64,000 nucleotides of DNA from positions 248,001 to 312,000 of the forward strand of contig NZ_JANKMS010000005.1 in assembly GCF_024649945.1 (NCBI RefSeq), written 5' to 3'. Source of the DNA: Flavobacterium panacis. GTDB lineage: Bacteria; Bacteroidota; Bacteroidia; Flavobacteriales; Flavobacteriaceae. A program made the position numbers and the translations under genes. Below are positions 54,461-62,900 of this stretch, piece by piece (the stretch's first letter is position 1; each line of letters opens with the position of its first letter). Below the pieces are notes generated by a model that worked only from the letters and a program-made list of their open reading frames with translations, searched no databases and had not been told where the DNA came from.

Positions 54461-55108
54461 ATGAAATTTAAAGGAATTATTTTTGATTTAGACGGAACAT
54501 TAGTCAATTCATTAGAAGACATTTCAGATGCGATGAATAAAGTGCTTCACGGTCTAAATTTCCCAACGCATACTTACGAAACCTATCAATATTTTATTGG
54601 AAGCGGATTACGAAATCTAGTGAGCAAAGCACTTCCAGCAACAAACAATTCGGATGAACAAATAGAAATTTGTTTTGAATGTATGATTAACGAATATCGT
54701 GAAATCTGTACATTGAAAACAAAACCTTATGATGGAATTGTAGAATTGTTAGAAAATCTGACTTCGCAAAACATCAAAATGGCGGTTTTCTCTAACAAAG
54801 CTGACGAATTAACGAAGAAAATAGCATCTGAAATATTTCCAAATCATTTTGATCAAGCGGTTGGTTTAAGTACAGAAGCGCTTAAAAAACCAAATCCCTT
54901 TGAGGCTTTAGAAATCGGTAAAAAATGGAATTTAAAACCAGAAGAAATACTTTTTGTTGGAGATTCTGATATCGATATGCAAACTGCTGTAAATGCGAAT
55001 ATGTTTCCTGTCGGCGTTACTTGGGGTTACAGAACCGAAGAAGAATTGAAAAACAGCGGTGCAAAATTGGTTGTTAATACAGCTTCAGAATTAATTGAGA
55101 TTCTATAA
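54461..55108 (+). CDS. HAD-family phosphatase, phosphoglycolate phosphatase-like
   Basis: Cytoplasmic phosphatase of 215 residues with the HAD motifs IIFDLDGTLVNS (about 5-16; Asp nucleophile and acid), VFSNKADE (motif II, about 108-115), KKPNPFE (motif III Lys) and FVGDSDIDMQTA (motif IV, about 167-178). The C1 cap of about 65 residues and the overall pattern are close to phosphoglycolate phosphatase Gph, but other small phosphate esters are possible. It follows the flavoprotein gene by six bases and precedes a Crp/Fnr gene by one base. Confidence 0.88.
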   Translation: MKFKGIIFDLDGTLVNSLEDISDAMNKVLHGLNFPTHTYETYQYFIGSGLRNLVSKALPATNNSDEQIEICFECMINEYREICTLKTKPYDGIVELLENLTSQNIKMAVFSNKADELTKKIASEIFPNHFDQAVGLSTEALKKPNPFEALEIGKKWNLKPEEILFVGDSDIDMQTAVNANMFPVGVTWGYRTEEELKNSGAKLVVNTASELIEIL

Positions 55109-55109
55109 A

Positions 55110-55682
55110 ATGCATCTTTCATTACAAAAACAAATTACAGCGATTGCCTCTTTTTCTGAAAATGAAATTGAGACAATCGCTTCTTGTTTTGAATATGAAA
55201 CGTTTAATGCTAAAGAATATCTTTCTGAAATGGGAAAAATCAGCAACAAGATTTTTTTCATTCTTAATGGATTAGCGAGAGTTTATTACTTAAAAGACGG
55301 AAAAGAAATCACAACGTATTTGAGTTCTGATGAAGGTTTTATTGCTTCCTATTCCAGTTTCATTAATCAGACACAATCTTTTGAAAATATTCAATGTATT
55401 GAAGATTGCGAAGTCCTTTCGATTACTTTTGAAAAAATGCAATTTCTGTACAACGAAATCCCAAATTGGGAACGTGTTGGGAGAATTTTAGCCGAGCAGA
55501 ATTATCTTTGTATGGCAGACAGAGTTTTAAAACTTCAAATGATTCCTGCCAAAGAAAAATATCAGACTTTTTTAACTTCGGCTCCAGCCAAAATCATTCA
55601 GCGGACACCTTTAATTTATATCGCTTCTTTTCTCGGAATTACCCCAGAATCGCTAAGCAGAATCCGTCAAGATATTTCTTAA
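55110..55682 (+). CDS. Crp/Fnr family transcriptional regulator
   Basis: A 190-residue regulator with an N-terminal cyclic-nucleotide-binding-like beta-roll (about 15-120; NAKEYLSEMGKISNKIFFILNGLARVYYL) and a C-terminal helix-turn-helix at about 160-190 (TPLIYIASFLGITPESLSRIRQDI). The start is the ATG at 55110, one base after the previous stop, rather than a TTG at 55095 that would overlap. It lacks Fnr-like Cys residues for an iron-sulfur cluster, so the signal is unknown. The metallo-beta-lactamase-fold gene that follows may be a target. Confidence 0.9.
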   Translation: MHLSLQKQITAIASFSENEIETIASCFEYETFNAKEYLSEMGKISNKIFFILNGLARVYYLKDGKEITTYLSSDEGFIASYSSFINQTQSFENIQCIEDCEVLSITFEKMQFLYNEIPNWERVGRILAEQNYLCMADRVLKLQMIPAKEKYQTFLTSAPAKIIQRTPLIYIASFLGITPESLSRIRQDIS

Positions 55683-55742
55683 CATTTATCAAGTGGATTG
55701 AAAATTCGAATTCGAATCTTTGTCAAAATAAAATTTGAAAAG

Positions 55743-56417
55743 ATGAAGAATATCGCCAAAGACGTTTACCAAATCCCACTATTTCCTCGAAATGCCATTA
55801 ATTGTTATTTAGTTGAAGATGTTTTAATTGATTCCGGAATTAGAACTTCTGCCAATAAAATATTGAAATCACTAAAAGACAAATCTGTTAGTCAACACGC
55901 ATTAACACACGCCCACGCCGATCATCAGGGAAGCAGTAAAATAATCTGTGAAACTTTGAAAATTCCGTTTTTATGCAGCGAACCTGAAAAGGAATTTGCT
56001 GAAAATGGAAACGTAATTACAGAATACCCAAATCCGAATCATATTATATCAAAATTTCAGAAGAATTTCTGGGCTGGAAAAGGACATTCAGTTTCTCAAA
56101 CTTTAAAAGAAGGCGATCAAATTGGTGGATTTACGGTTATTGAAACTCCTGGACATTCCAGAGGTCATTTATCGTTTTTCAGAGAAAAAGATGGCGTTTT
56201 AATTGTGGGCGATGTTATGACAAATATGAATCTGTTAACAACAAAAGTCGGTCTTCACGAACCTCCTCATTTATTCACTTCAGATCAAGAAATGAATAGA
56301 AAATCGATTCTAAAATTGGCTTTGTTACAACCCAAAATATTGTGTTTTGGCCATGGTCCAGTTTTGTTTAACAATGGAGAATTAGAGAAATTCAAGAACT
56401 CTATTTTATTTAATTAA
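55743..56417 (+). CDS. Metallo-beta-lactamase-fold hydrolase
   Basis: A 224-residue cytoplasmic hydrolase. The zinc motif THAHADHQG (about 57-65) is the HxHxDH signature, followed by the His in GHSRGHLSF, Asp in VGDVMTN and His in FGHGPV. The fold is shared by glyoxalase II, quorum-quenching lactonases and other thiol-ester or phosphodiester hydrolases; the substrate cannot be read. The ATG at 55743 (MKNIAKDVYQIPLF) is preferred over an in-frame TTG at 55698, which would add 15 basic residues. It lies 60 bases after the Crp/Fnr gene. Confidence 0.9.
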   Translation: MKNIAKDVYQIPLFPRNAINCYLVEDVLIDSGIRTSANKILKSLKDKSVSQHALTHAHADHQGSSKIICETLKIPFLCSEPEKEFAENGNVITEYPNPNHIISKFQKNFWAGKGHSVSQTLKEGDQIGGFTVIETPGHSRGHLSFFREKDGVLIVGDVMTNMNLLTTKVGLHEPPHLFTSDQEMNRKSILKLALLQPKILCFGHGPVLFNNGELEKFKNSILFN

Positions 56418-56490
56418 CAAGAATTTACAGATTCAGTAAGTTTTCATTAAGACTATTCTAATAATTTTACTCTCAACTAATTAATCCTAT

Positions 56491-57210
56491 ATGAGAGTAA
56501 AATTACTTACCACGATTTCTATTTTCACTTATCAAATCGGCATTTCTCAAACCGAAAAATTACTTCAGGGAAAAGTTCTTTCACAAAATATTCCACTTAA
56601 CAAAGTAGAAGTAATTAATAAAACAGCTAAAACGAGTACTAAAACAAATGAATTAGGTGAATTTTCGATTCTGGTTCGTCCAAAAGACAGTTTACTTTTC
56701 TTTTCAAAAGATTACTTTTTTAAACGATTAAAAATTTCTCAGGACAATATTGATCAAAATAATATTATGGTTAATATGATTTTGAAACCTGAAGAATTAG
56801 ATGAAATTGTAGTTACCAAAATTTCATTTCCTAAAGTTAAAATGGCTGACGAAAATTCTACTGTAAGACCAAAGCCTGCAATATCAAATCCTGGTGTTTA
56901 TACTGGAGGCATTACAAACGGAGCAGATTTACTGGCTATATTTAGTTTGTTTATGAAAAAAGATAAAAAGGCAAAAATCAAATCTAACGAATTAGATTTC
57001 AAAAAATTGGCCGAAGCTACAGTTCCTTTAGATTTCTTTACGAATGATCTGAAAATAACTCCAGAGGAAAAAGAATTGTTTTTACAATTTTGCAATGCTG
57101 ATCCACAATCCAAAACTCTTGTAGAACGAAAAAATTTACTTTACACCATGGACTTTTTAATTACTAAAAATAAGGAGTTTAAAAAATTAAATTCTGGAAT
57201 CAAAAACTAA
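56491..57210 (+). CDS. Exported protein with carboxypeptidase-regulatory-like domain, copy 1
   Basis: A signal peptide (1-19, ending GISQ) is followed by a carboxypeptidase-regulatory-like beta domain (about 22-110; QGKVLSQNIPLNKVEVINKTAKTSTKTNELGEFSI) of the type that opens SusC-like receptors. EELDEIVVTK at about 106-115 resembles a TonB box, but no plug or barrel follows. The middle (about 118-170) is unlike copy 2, while the C-terminal part (LKITPEEKELFLQFCNADPQSKTLVERKNLL) is again similar. The 239-residue protein is probably periplasmic or on the outer membrane. The function is unknown to me. Confidence 0.8.
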   Translation: MRVKLLTTISIFTYQIGISQTEKLLQGKVLSQNIPLNKVEVINKTAKTSTKTNELGEFSILVRPKDSLLFFSKDYFFKRLKISQDNIDQNNIMVNMILKPEELDEIVVTKISFPKVKMADENSTVRPKPAISNPGVYTGGITNGADLLAIFSLFMKKDKKAKIKSNELDFKKLAEATVPLDFFTNDLKITPEEKELFLQFCNADPQSKTLVERKNLLYTMDFLITKNKEFKKLNSGIKN

Positions 57211-57222
57211 AAAGTCTAATAA

Positions 57223-57933
57223 ATGAAAGCAAAACTACTTACTACCATTTCTCTTTTCACTTACCAATTAAGTATTTCTCAAACCGAAAAATTACTTCAC
57301 GGAAAAGTTATTGCTAATAATTTTCCACTCCATAATGTAGAAGTAATCAATAAAACGGCTAAAACAAGCACCAAAACCAATGAAATGGGAGAGTTTTCCA
57401 TTTTAGTAAAACCGCAGGACAGTTTACTTTTTTTCTCTAAAGATTACTTCTTCACCAGATTGAAAATGACTTCTGAAAAGATAAAATCGAATCATCTTGT
57501 TGTAAAAATGGTTATTAAACCCGAAGAATTAGAAGAAGTAATTATACCAACGGAAATGAAATTTGATCCACTACCGCCAGATCCAGAGACTATTGCAGAA
57601 ATAGATCGTGATAAAAGAGCTAAGAACTTAAAACGTTATATTAGTGGTTACAATGATGGCACAATCGTTAATGGAATGCAGACTAAATTTTCTTTTGGTG
57701 GCGGAAAGTCACAAGATGAGGAAACCGAAAGTGCATTCAAAAAACTCGTGAAGAAAACGTGTTCTAAGGAGTTTTTCTTAAAAGAATTAAAAATAGAAAC
57801 TCATCAAAAAGAGCTTTTCCTTGATTTCTGTGATGCTGATCCAAAGTCTAAAACACTTACATTGCAGCCCAACCTTTTAGCTACCATAGAGTTTTTGACT
57901 GCAAAAAATGAAGAGTTTAAAAATTTGAAGTAG
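57223..57933 (+). CDS. Exported protein with carboxypeptidase-regulatory-like domain, copy 2
   Basis: Tandem paralogue of the previous gene, 12 bases downstream. The signal peptide ends at SISQ and the regulatory-like domain (LHGKVIANNFPLHNVEVINKTAK) is about 70-80% identical by eye over the first 110 residues. The segment KPEELEEVIIP replaces the TonB-box-like stretch, and residues about 118-165 (IDRDKRAKNLKRY, FSFGGGKSQDEETES) diverge completely. The C-terminus (LKIETHQKELFLDFCDADPKSKTL) aligns again. A duplication followed by divergence of the middle part is the simplest reading. The function is unknown. Confidence 0.8.
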   Translation: MKAKLLTTISLFTYQLSISQTEKLLHGKVIANNFPLHNVEVINKTAKTSTKTNEMGEFSILVKPQDSLLFFSKDYFFTRLKMTSEKIKSNHLVVKMVIKPEELEEVIIPTEMKFDPLPPDPETIAEIDRDKRAKNLKRYISGYNDGTIVNGMQTKFSFGGGKSQDEETESAFKKLVKKTCSKEFFLKELKIETHQKELFLDFCDADPKSKTLTLQPNLLATIEFLTAKNEEFKNLK

Positions 57934-57968
57934 TTTCTTTTTCCAAAAACTTGAAACCTGAAATAAAT

Positions 57969-58445
57969 CTACCTATTCAACCACCAAATACTTGCATTTA
58001 GAACCGTTGCAAATCCAACCCAAAGCAAATATGGAATCAACAAATAAGCTGAAATTTTATTGATTTTGATGAATTTTAAATACGTTTCATAAATCATCAG
58101 CCATAGCAGCACAATTTCAATTAAAGCTAACATCGGATTTTTCAATCCAAAAAATAAGTAAGACCAAATTGAATTTAAAATTAATTGAATGATAAAGAAA
58201 AGTAGTGCTTTTTTTACTTCTTCTGTATTCTCTTTTATTCTGTCCCAAACTAAAGCAGCCGCAACAGCCATAAAAATATAAAGCACAGTCCAAACCGGCA
58301 TAAAAATCCAATTCGGCGGATTAAAAACTGGTTTCTGCAATGTTACATACCAAGTTTCAATACTTGGTCTAGTTACTAAACTAGCAGAATAACCAACTGT
58401 TAAACAAATAACTAAAGCTATAGCAATTTTTACGAATTTATTCAT
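57969..58445 (-). CDS. TspO/MBR family membrane protein
   Basis: Five-helix membrane protein of the translocator/tryptophan-rich sensory family, which binds tetrapyrroles in bacteria. WYVTLQKPVFNPPNWIFMPVWTVLYIFM (about 28-55) is the diagnostic block, with further Trp residues near the C-terminus (LWVGFATVLNASIWWLN). I use the ATG at 58445 (MNKFVKIAIALVICL), giving 158 residues, in place of an in-frame TTG at 58466. In flavobacteria the family may link to carotenoid or porphyrin handling; that is inference. The stop lies 35 bases from the end of the convergent paralogue pair. Confidence 0.92.
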   Translation of the reverse strand: MNKFVKIAIALVICLTVGYSASLVTRPSIETWYVTLQKPVFNPPNWIFMPVWTVLYIFMAVAAALVWDRIKENTEEVKKALLFFIIQLILNSIWSYLFFGLKNPMLALIEIVLLWLMIYETYLKFIKINKISAYLLIPYLLWVGFATVLNASIWWLNR

Positions 58446-58490
58446 TTTATCAAATTTTGAATTCAAAAATAATCAAAAGAAAAGTTTTTC

Positions 58491-58722
58491 ACCATATAAG
58501 TTATATAAGTTCATTTTAGTAAAGCCTTGCTTATAATTTCTTATATGACTTATATGATGGGAAAAAAATTTTAAACCACGGAAGCATATAAGGTCAATTT
58601 AGTAAAGCCAACTAATAATTTCTTATATGACTTATATGGTGGAAAAAAAAATTAAACCATATAAGTAATATAAGTTCATTTTAGTAAAAGCCACTTATAT
58701 TTCTTATATAACTTATATGGTG
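58491..58722. repeat. Three tandem copies of a palindromic ~80-bp repeat
   Basis: The units lie at about 58491-58565, 58575-58646 and 58656-58722. Each opens near ACCATATAAG, contains TTTAGTAAAGCC and ends with CTTATATGGTG, so each unit is itself an inverted repeat (ACCATATAAGT against ACTTATATGGT). The middle unit differs most at its left arm. The array fills most of the divergent interval between tspO and the mvaD gene. No gene is seen in it. Confidence 0.85.
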
Positions 58723-58737
58723 AAAAAATTTAAAAGT

Positions 58738-58745
58738 TATCTTTG
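58738..58745 (+). promoter_or_regulatory. Probable -7 element of mvaD
   Basis: TATCTTTG lies 17 bases before the mvaD ATG, which would give a leader of about ten bases. The same octamer appears before rpe, lpxB, tRNA-Phe and the pseudouridine synthase gene. No -33 TTG is visible; the repeat array lies there. Confidence 0.5.
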
Positions 58746-58762
58746 CCAAAATTTTATAATTC

Positions 58763-59845
58763 ATGTATTCAGCAGCTGATTTTATACCAACTTCATATAC
58801 TTCAACAATCGAAAACGGAAACTTTGAATGGAGCACTCCAAGCAACATTGCATTGGTGAAATACTGGGGGAAAAAAAACAACCAGATTCCAGCAAATCCT
58901 TCAGTAAGTTTTACTTTAAACAATTGTAAAACAATTACAAAGTTAGGTTTTGAAAAAAGAACCAATCAAAATGTTTTTTCTTTTGATTTGCTTTTTGAAG
59001 GAAAACCAAAAGAAGATTTCAAACCAAAGATTCAGAAGTTTTTAGAAAGAGTTGAGGTTTATCTGCCGTTTTTGAAAGACTATCATTTTACAATTGATAC
59101 TCAAAATACATTTCCGCACAGTTCTGGAATTGCTTCTTCGGCTTCTGGAATGGCGGCTTTGGCAATGAATTTTATGAGTTTAGAAAGAAAACTAAACCCA
59201 GAAATGACTGATGATTATTTCTATCAAAAAGCTTCATTTTTAGCTCGTTTAGGTTCTGGAAGTGCTTGCAGAAGTGTAAAAGGAAATGTTGTGGTTTGGG
59301 GCAATCAGGCGAATATTGAAGGAAGCACGGATTTATTTGGAGTTGAATTTCCATATACAATTCATGATAATTTCAAGAATTACCAAGACACCATTTTATT
59401 GGTTGATAAAGGCGAAAAACAAGTTTCAAGTACTGTTGGACATGATTTGATGCACAATCATCCGTATGCTGAAAGACGTTTTGCGCAAGCACACGAAAAT
59501 CTGGATAAATTAATCGCCATTTTTGAAAACGGAAATCTAGACGAATTCATCAAAGTAGTAGAAAGTGAAGCTTTGACTTTACACGCCATGATGATGACTT
59601 CGATGCCGTATTTTATTTTGATGAAACCAAATACTTTACAGATTATAAATGCGATTTGGAAATTCAGAAATGAAACACAAATTCCGGTTTGTTTTACACT
59701 TGATGCTGGAGCAAATGTGCATGTATTATATCCTGAAAACGTTAGCGAAAAAGTATTACAATTTATTCAGGACGAATTAGTTGTATTTTGTCAGAATGGT
59801 CAGTACATTTGCGACAAAATTGGAAGTGGTGCAATTGCATTATAA
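58763..59845 (+). CDS. mvaD: Diphosphomevalonate decarboxylase
   Basis: Converts mevalonate diphosphate to isopentenyl diphosphate with ATP. The GHMP-fold markers are SNIALVKYWGKKN (about 29-41), NPSVSFTLNN (about 46-55), the ATP loop PHSSGIASSASGMAALA (about 115-131), GSGSACRSV (about 170-178, with the substrate-binding Ser and Arg) and the C-terminal FTLDAGANVHVLYP. The length of 360 residues is normal. The mevalonate kinase gene lies 72 bases downstream; HMG-CoA reductase is at 19 kb. Its own promoter box directly precedes it. Confidence 0.95.
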   Translation: MYSAADFIPTSYTSTIENGNFEWSTPSNIALVKYWGKKNNQIPANPSVSFTLNNCKTITKLGFEKRTNQNVFSFDLLFEGKPKEDFKPKIQKFLERVEVYLPFLKDYHFTIDTQNTFPHSSGIASSASGMAALAMNFMSLERKLNPEMTDDYFYQKASFLARLGSGSACRSVKGNVVVWGNQANIEGSTDLFGVEFPYTIHDNFKNYQDTILLVDKGEKQVSSTVGHDLMHNHPYAERRFAQAHENLDKLIAIFENGNLDEFIKVVESEALTLHAMMMTSMPYFILMKPNTLQIINAIWKFRNETQIPVCFTLDAGANVHVLYPENVSEKVLQFIQDELVVFCQNGQYICDKIGSGAIAL

Positions 59846-59917
59846 TTTTGCGTATCTTTAATCAATAATTTAGATAATTCAAACTAGACCCAAATAAAAA
59901 AAGACATCAAATAAATC

Positions 59918-60856
59918 ATGAAAGGACCTTTATTTTACTCAAAAATATTACTCTTTGGAGAATACGGAATTATCCGCGACTCTAAAGGACTTTCTATCCC
60001 TTATAATTTTTACAACGGTGCATTAAAGAAGTCTGAAGAACCTTCGGATGAAGCAATTGCATCAAACAAAAGTTTAAAAAGTTTTGCTTCTTATCTTGAA
60101 GTACTGCATACGCAGCAGCCTGAATTGGTTACTTTTGATTTAGAGACTTTAAAAAATGATGTCGAAACTGGAATGTATTTTGATTCTAGTATTCCGCAAG
60201 GATACGGTGTTGGAAGTAGCGGTGCACTTGTTGCAGCTATTTATGATAAATACGCTACAAACAAAATCACGGTTCTAGAAAATCTGACTCGCGAAAAACT
60301 ATTACACTTAAAAAACATATTTTCTCAAATGGAAAGCTTTTTTCACGGAAAAAGTTCTGGTTTAGACCCATTAAACAGCTATTTGAGTATTCCGATTTTA
60401 ATTAATTCTAAAGACAATATCGAAGCAACTGGTATTCCGACTCAAAGTTTTGACGGAAAAGGTGCCGTATTTTTATTAGATTCAGGTATCGTTGGAGAAA
60501 CAGCTCCAATGGTTAGTATTTTCATGGAAAACCTAAAAGACAAAGGTTTCCGTGCCATGCTGAAAAACCAGTTTGTAAAATATACAGATGCCTGCGTAGA
60601 CAACTTCTTACATGGCGACATGAAATCTTTGTTTACCAACACCAAAAAGCTTTCTAAAGTTGTTTTAAATCATTTTAAACCAATGATTCCGGAACAATTT
60701 CACGGAATCTGGCAGCACGGGATTGACACCAACGACTATTACCTAAAACTTTGTGGTTCTGGCGGAGGTGGCTACATTCTTGGTTTTACAGAAGATCTGG
60801 AACGTGCAAAAAGTGCTTTAAAAGATTATAAATTAGAAGTCGTTTATCAATTTTAA
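59918..60856 (+). CDS. mvk: Mevalonate kinase
   Basis: GHMP-fold kinase that phosphorylates mevalonate. KILLFGEYGIIRDSKGL at 10-26 is motif 1, PQGYGVGSSGALVAAIYDK at about 89-107 is the ATP loop (motif 2), HGKSSGLDPLNSY carries the catalytic Asp, and LCGSGGGGYILGF near the C-terminus is motif 3. The 312-residue length fits. The assignment to mevalonate rather than phosphomevalonate rests on resemblance to mevalonate kinases and on the presence of a separate GYDIA-type kinase. It lies between mvaD and the DUF502 gene. Confidence 0.9.
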   Translation: MKGPLFYSKILLFGEYGIIRDSKGLSIPYNFYNGALKKSEEPSDEAIASNKSLKSFASYLEVLHTQQPELVTFDLETLKNDVETGMYFDSSIPQGYGVGSSGALVAAIYDKYATNKITVLENLTREKLLHLKNIFSQMESFFHGKSSGLDPLNSYLSIPILINSKDNIEATGIPTQSFDGKGAVFLLDSGIVGETAPMVSIFMENLKDKGFRAMLKNQFVKYTDACVDNFLHGDMKSLFTNTKKLSKVVLNHFKPMIPEQFHGIWQHGIDTNDYYLKLCGSGGGGYILGFTEDLERAKSALKDYKLEVVYQF

Positions 60857-60922
60857 TTCCCATACACGCCGAAGTTATTTGAGTAGATTTTTATAAGTTT
60901 TTCATCCTAAAAGTTATTTATT

Positions 60923-61513
60923 ATGAAAAGTATCTTAAAAATAATTAAATCAACTTTTTTAGGAGGAATTCTATTTTTAGCACCTTTAGTGGTACTGCTT
61001 ATCATTCTTGAAAAAGGATATGGCATTATTAAAAAAATAACGCTGCCGCTTGTAACTAATCTGCCAAGAGTTCATGTTTTAGGAATTGCGCTTCAAGAAC
61101 TTATCGGAATAACATTTATAATTCTTATTTGTTTTGCTGCAGGTTTGCTGGCAAGAACTAAAAAAGCAAAAGAACTTATTCTGAAATTAGAAAACGGCAT
61201 TTTAAGCTTTGTTCCTGGTTATTCATTTATGAAAAGCATGAATGAAAATATTATGGGAATTGAATCTAAAGAAAACTTAAAAGTAATCTTAGTTCCTACG
61301 GACGCTGGCTGGCAATTTGCTTTTTTGATCGAACAAATTGACGAAAACAATTTTACAGTTTTTGTTCCAGATGCTCCAAATCCATGGAGTGGTTCTGTGG
61401 TTTTTGTAGAGAAAAAAGACATCAAAGAAGTCGATATGACTCAAAAACAGGCTTTGGCATGCATTAGAAAATTAGGTTTTGGCTCTAAAGAATTGTTAAA
61501 AAACAAACTCTAA
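60923..61513 (+). CDS. DUF502 family membrane protein
   Basis: The 196-residue protein has two N-terminal membrane segments (about 9-32, LGGILFLAPLVVLLIIL; and about 57-78, LIGITFIILICFAAGLL) followed by a soluble cytoplasmic or periplasmic domain with NGILSFVPGYSFMKSM, GWQFAFLIEQ and VPDAPNPWSGSVVFV. The PNPWSG segment is characteristic of DUF502 proteins. Family function is unknown; plants use relatives for membrane trafficking. It follows mevalonate kinase by 66 bases and precedes a prenyltransferase gene, perhaps in the same transcript. Confidence 0.85.
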   Translation: MKSILKIIKSTFLGGILFLAPLVVLLIILEKGYGIIKKITLPLVTNLPRVHVLGIALQELIGITFIILICFAAGLLARTKKAKELILKLENGILSFVPGYSFMKSMNENIMGIESKENLKVILVPTDAGWQFAFLIEQIDENNFTVFVPDAPNPWSGSVVFVEKKDIKEVDMTQKQALACIRKLGFGSKELLKNKL

Positions 61514-61574
61514 ATTTTTAATACCAAAAATATCTTTTAACTTCCCTAATCTAATCCTTTACACCCTTCAATTT

Positions 61575-62531
61575 ATGTTAAGCAGACAACAAAAACTTTT
61601 GATAATGAAAATCGTGAGTCTGTTTTCTGTGGTTAGAGGTTACAACATTCCTATTATTGTTTTAGCGCAATATTTATCGGCAATTTTTATTCTGGCGCCA
61701 GAAATTAGAGCATTGGATATTCTACTGGATTTCTATTTATTTCTGATTGTTTTTGCTTCGGCTGTTACGATTGCTTCGGGTTATATTATCAACAATTTTT
61801 ATGACAGTCAGAAAGATTTGATTAATAGGCCTAACAAATCAATGCTAGATCGTTTGGTGAGTCAGAAAACGAAATTAACGGTTTACTTTAGTTTGAACTT
61901 TTTGGCAGTTTTAATGGCTTCTATTGTTTCCTGGAGAGCATTTTTATTCTTTTCTGCTTATATTTTTATGATTTGGTTTTATTCTCATAAAATTAAAAAG
62001 TATCCAATTATCGGAAATCTAATGTCGGCTTTGCTTGCTGTAACTCCGTTTTTTGCTATTTTGCTTTATTTCTACAATAAGATTTCTTTTGAAGAAATCG
62101 AAAATCATATGAGTCATTTTGTGGTGATTTGTGCGCATGCAATATTCTTGTTTTTATTGTTGCTGATTCGCGAAATGATAAAAGATTTAGAAAATTTAAA
62201 AGGTGATTTGGTAACCAACTACAGAACAATTCCTGTGATTTATGGAGAGAAAATCTCGAAACAGATTATTACTGCTTTGACGATTTCTACGATTTTTCCA
62301 GTTTATATTTTAGTGAATGTTTACGATGTAGGTTATATGGACATTTACTTTTATGTCTGTTTTGGAGTTTTAATTTTCTTTTTAATGTTTTTATGGAGAT
62401 CCGATTCTAAGGAACATTTTTTAAGGCTTCACAATCTTTTGAAATTCTTGATTGTTTCTGGGGTTTTCTGCATTGTTTTGATAAATCCGAGTGTTTTGTG
62501 GCACGGGCGCGAGTTGATTTCTAACTATTAA
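61575..62531 (+). CDS. UbiA family prenyltransferase
   Basis: Polytopic inner-membrane enzyme that transfers an isoprenoid chain to an acceptor. The first Asp-rich motif is NNFYDSQKDLINRPNKS (about 75-91) and the second, REMIKDLENLKGDL, lies near 205-218. It has about eight helices over 318 residues. Relatives in flavobacteria are named geranylgeranylglycerol-phosphate geranylgeranyltransferase, but the acceptor cannot be read here; quinone or lipid partners remain possible. Its nearness to mevalonate-pathway genes makes an isoprenoid role sensible. An in-frame Met at residue 11 is an alternative start. Confidence 0.85.
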   Translation: MLSRQQKLLIMKIVSLFSVVRGYNIPIIVLAQYLSAIFILAPEIRALDILLDFYLFLIVFASAVTIASGYIINNFYDSQKDLINRPNKSMLDRLVSQKTKLTVYFSLNFLAVLMASIVSWRAFLFFSAYIFMIWFYSHKIKKYPIIGNLMSALLAVTPFFAILLYFYNKISFEEIENHMSHFVVICAHAIFLFLLLLIREMIKDLENLKGDLVTNYRTIPVIYGEKISKQIITALTISTIFPVYILVNVYDVGYMDIYFYVCFGVLIFFLMFLWRSDSKEHFLRLHNLLKFLIVSGVFCIVLINPSVLWHGRELISNY

Positions 62532-62544
62532 ATGTTTTGTTTCT

Positions 62545-62664
62545 CGCAGATTTGGCAGATTTTGCGGATTTATTTTATTCCGCAGAGATTCGTGAAGAAG
62601 ATTTCGCAGAGATTCGCAAAACTTTTTGTGCTTCTTTGTGTCTACTTTGTGAATCTTTGCGAAA
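62545..62664. repeat. Palindromic repeat of the TTCGCAGA family
   Basis: TTTCGCAGAGATTCGCAAA (62602-62620) and TTTGTGAATCTTTGCGAAA (62646-62664) are inverted with two mismatches. The left part (CTCGCAGATTTGGCAGATTTTGCGG, about 62544-62568, in overlapping units) adds further related copies. Small open frames in both directions across the element are chance. Confidence 0.65.
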
Positions 62665-62701
62665 CAGCTAAAATGTTTAAAAGAAGCCAATTGTCTGAAT
62701 C

Positions 62702-62780
62702 TAGCCCCGATTGAAATGAAAATCCTTTTATGGCGGGGTTCGCCATAAAAGATTGTAATGGAAAGCGGGAAACCATGTTA
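62702..62780 (+). ncRNA. Candidate structured RNA element before the pseudouridine synthase gene
   Basis: A strong central hairpin, CTTTTATGGCG (62725-62735) against CGCCATAAAAG (62741-62751), is flanked by AATC/GATT, and by CCCG (62706-62709) and CGGG (62766-62769) further out. The asymmetric loops between hold A- and G-rich sequence (GAAATGAAAA and GTAATGGAAA). I recall similar AGCCCCGA..GCGGG elements in flavobacterial spacers but cannot verify this. There is no T-tract right after it, so it is not a plain terminator. Strand is uncertain. Confidence 0.4.
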
Positions 62781-62875
62781 AAAAAAAATGCCTGTTGTGA
62801 TGCTTCTTATTCCTCTAAAAATCAAAGCTATTAATCTAAGAACAATGAACTTAAGTTTTATTAGCAGGAAAAAAC

Positions 62876-62883
62876 TATCTTTG
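62876..62883 (+). promoter_or_regulatory. Probable -7 element of the pseudouridine synthase gene
   Basis: TATCTTTG lies 17 bases before the ATG at 62901, giving a very short leader. The -33 region has no clear TTG. Confidence 0.45.
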
Positions 62884-62900
62884 CACAAATTAATAATTTT

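Noticed and set aside
58491..58722. CRISPR array
   Set aside because: Only three units, each internally palindromic and without unique spacers of equal length, and no cas genes nearby.
62421..62714. Small open frames on both strands after the prenyltransferase gene
   Set aside because: They cover the TTCGCAGA repeat and have no start context or coding signature.
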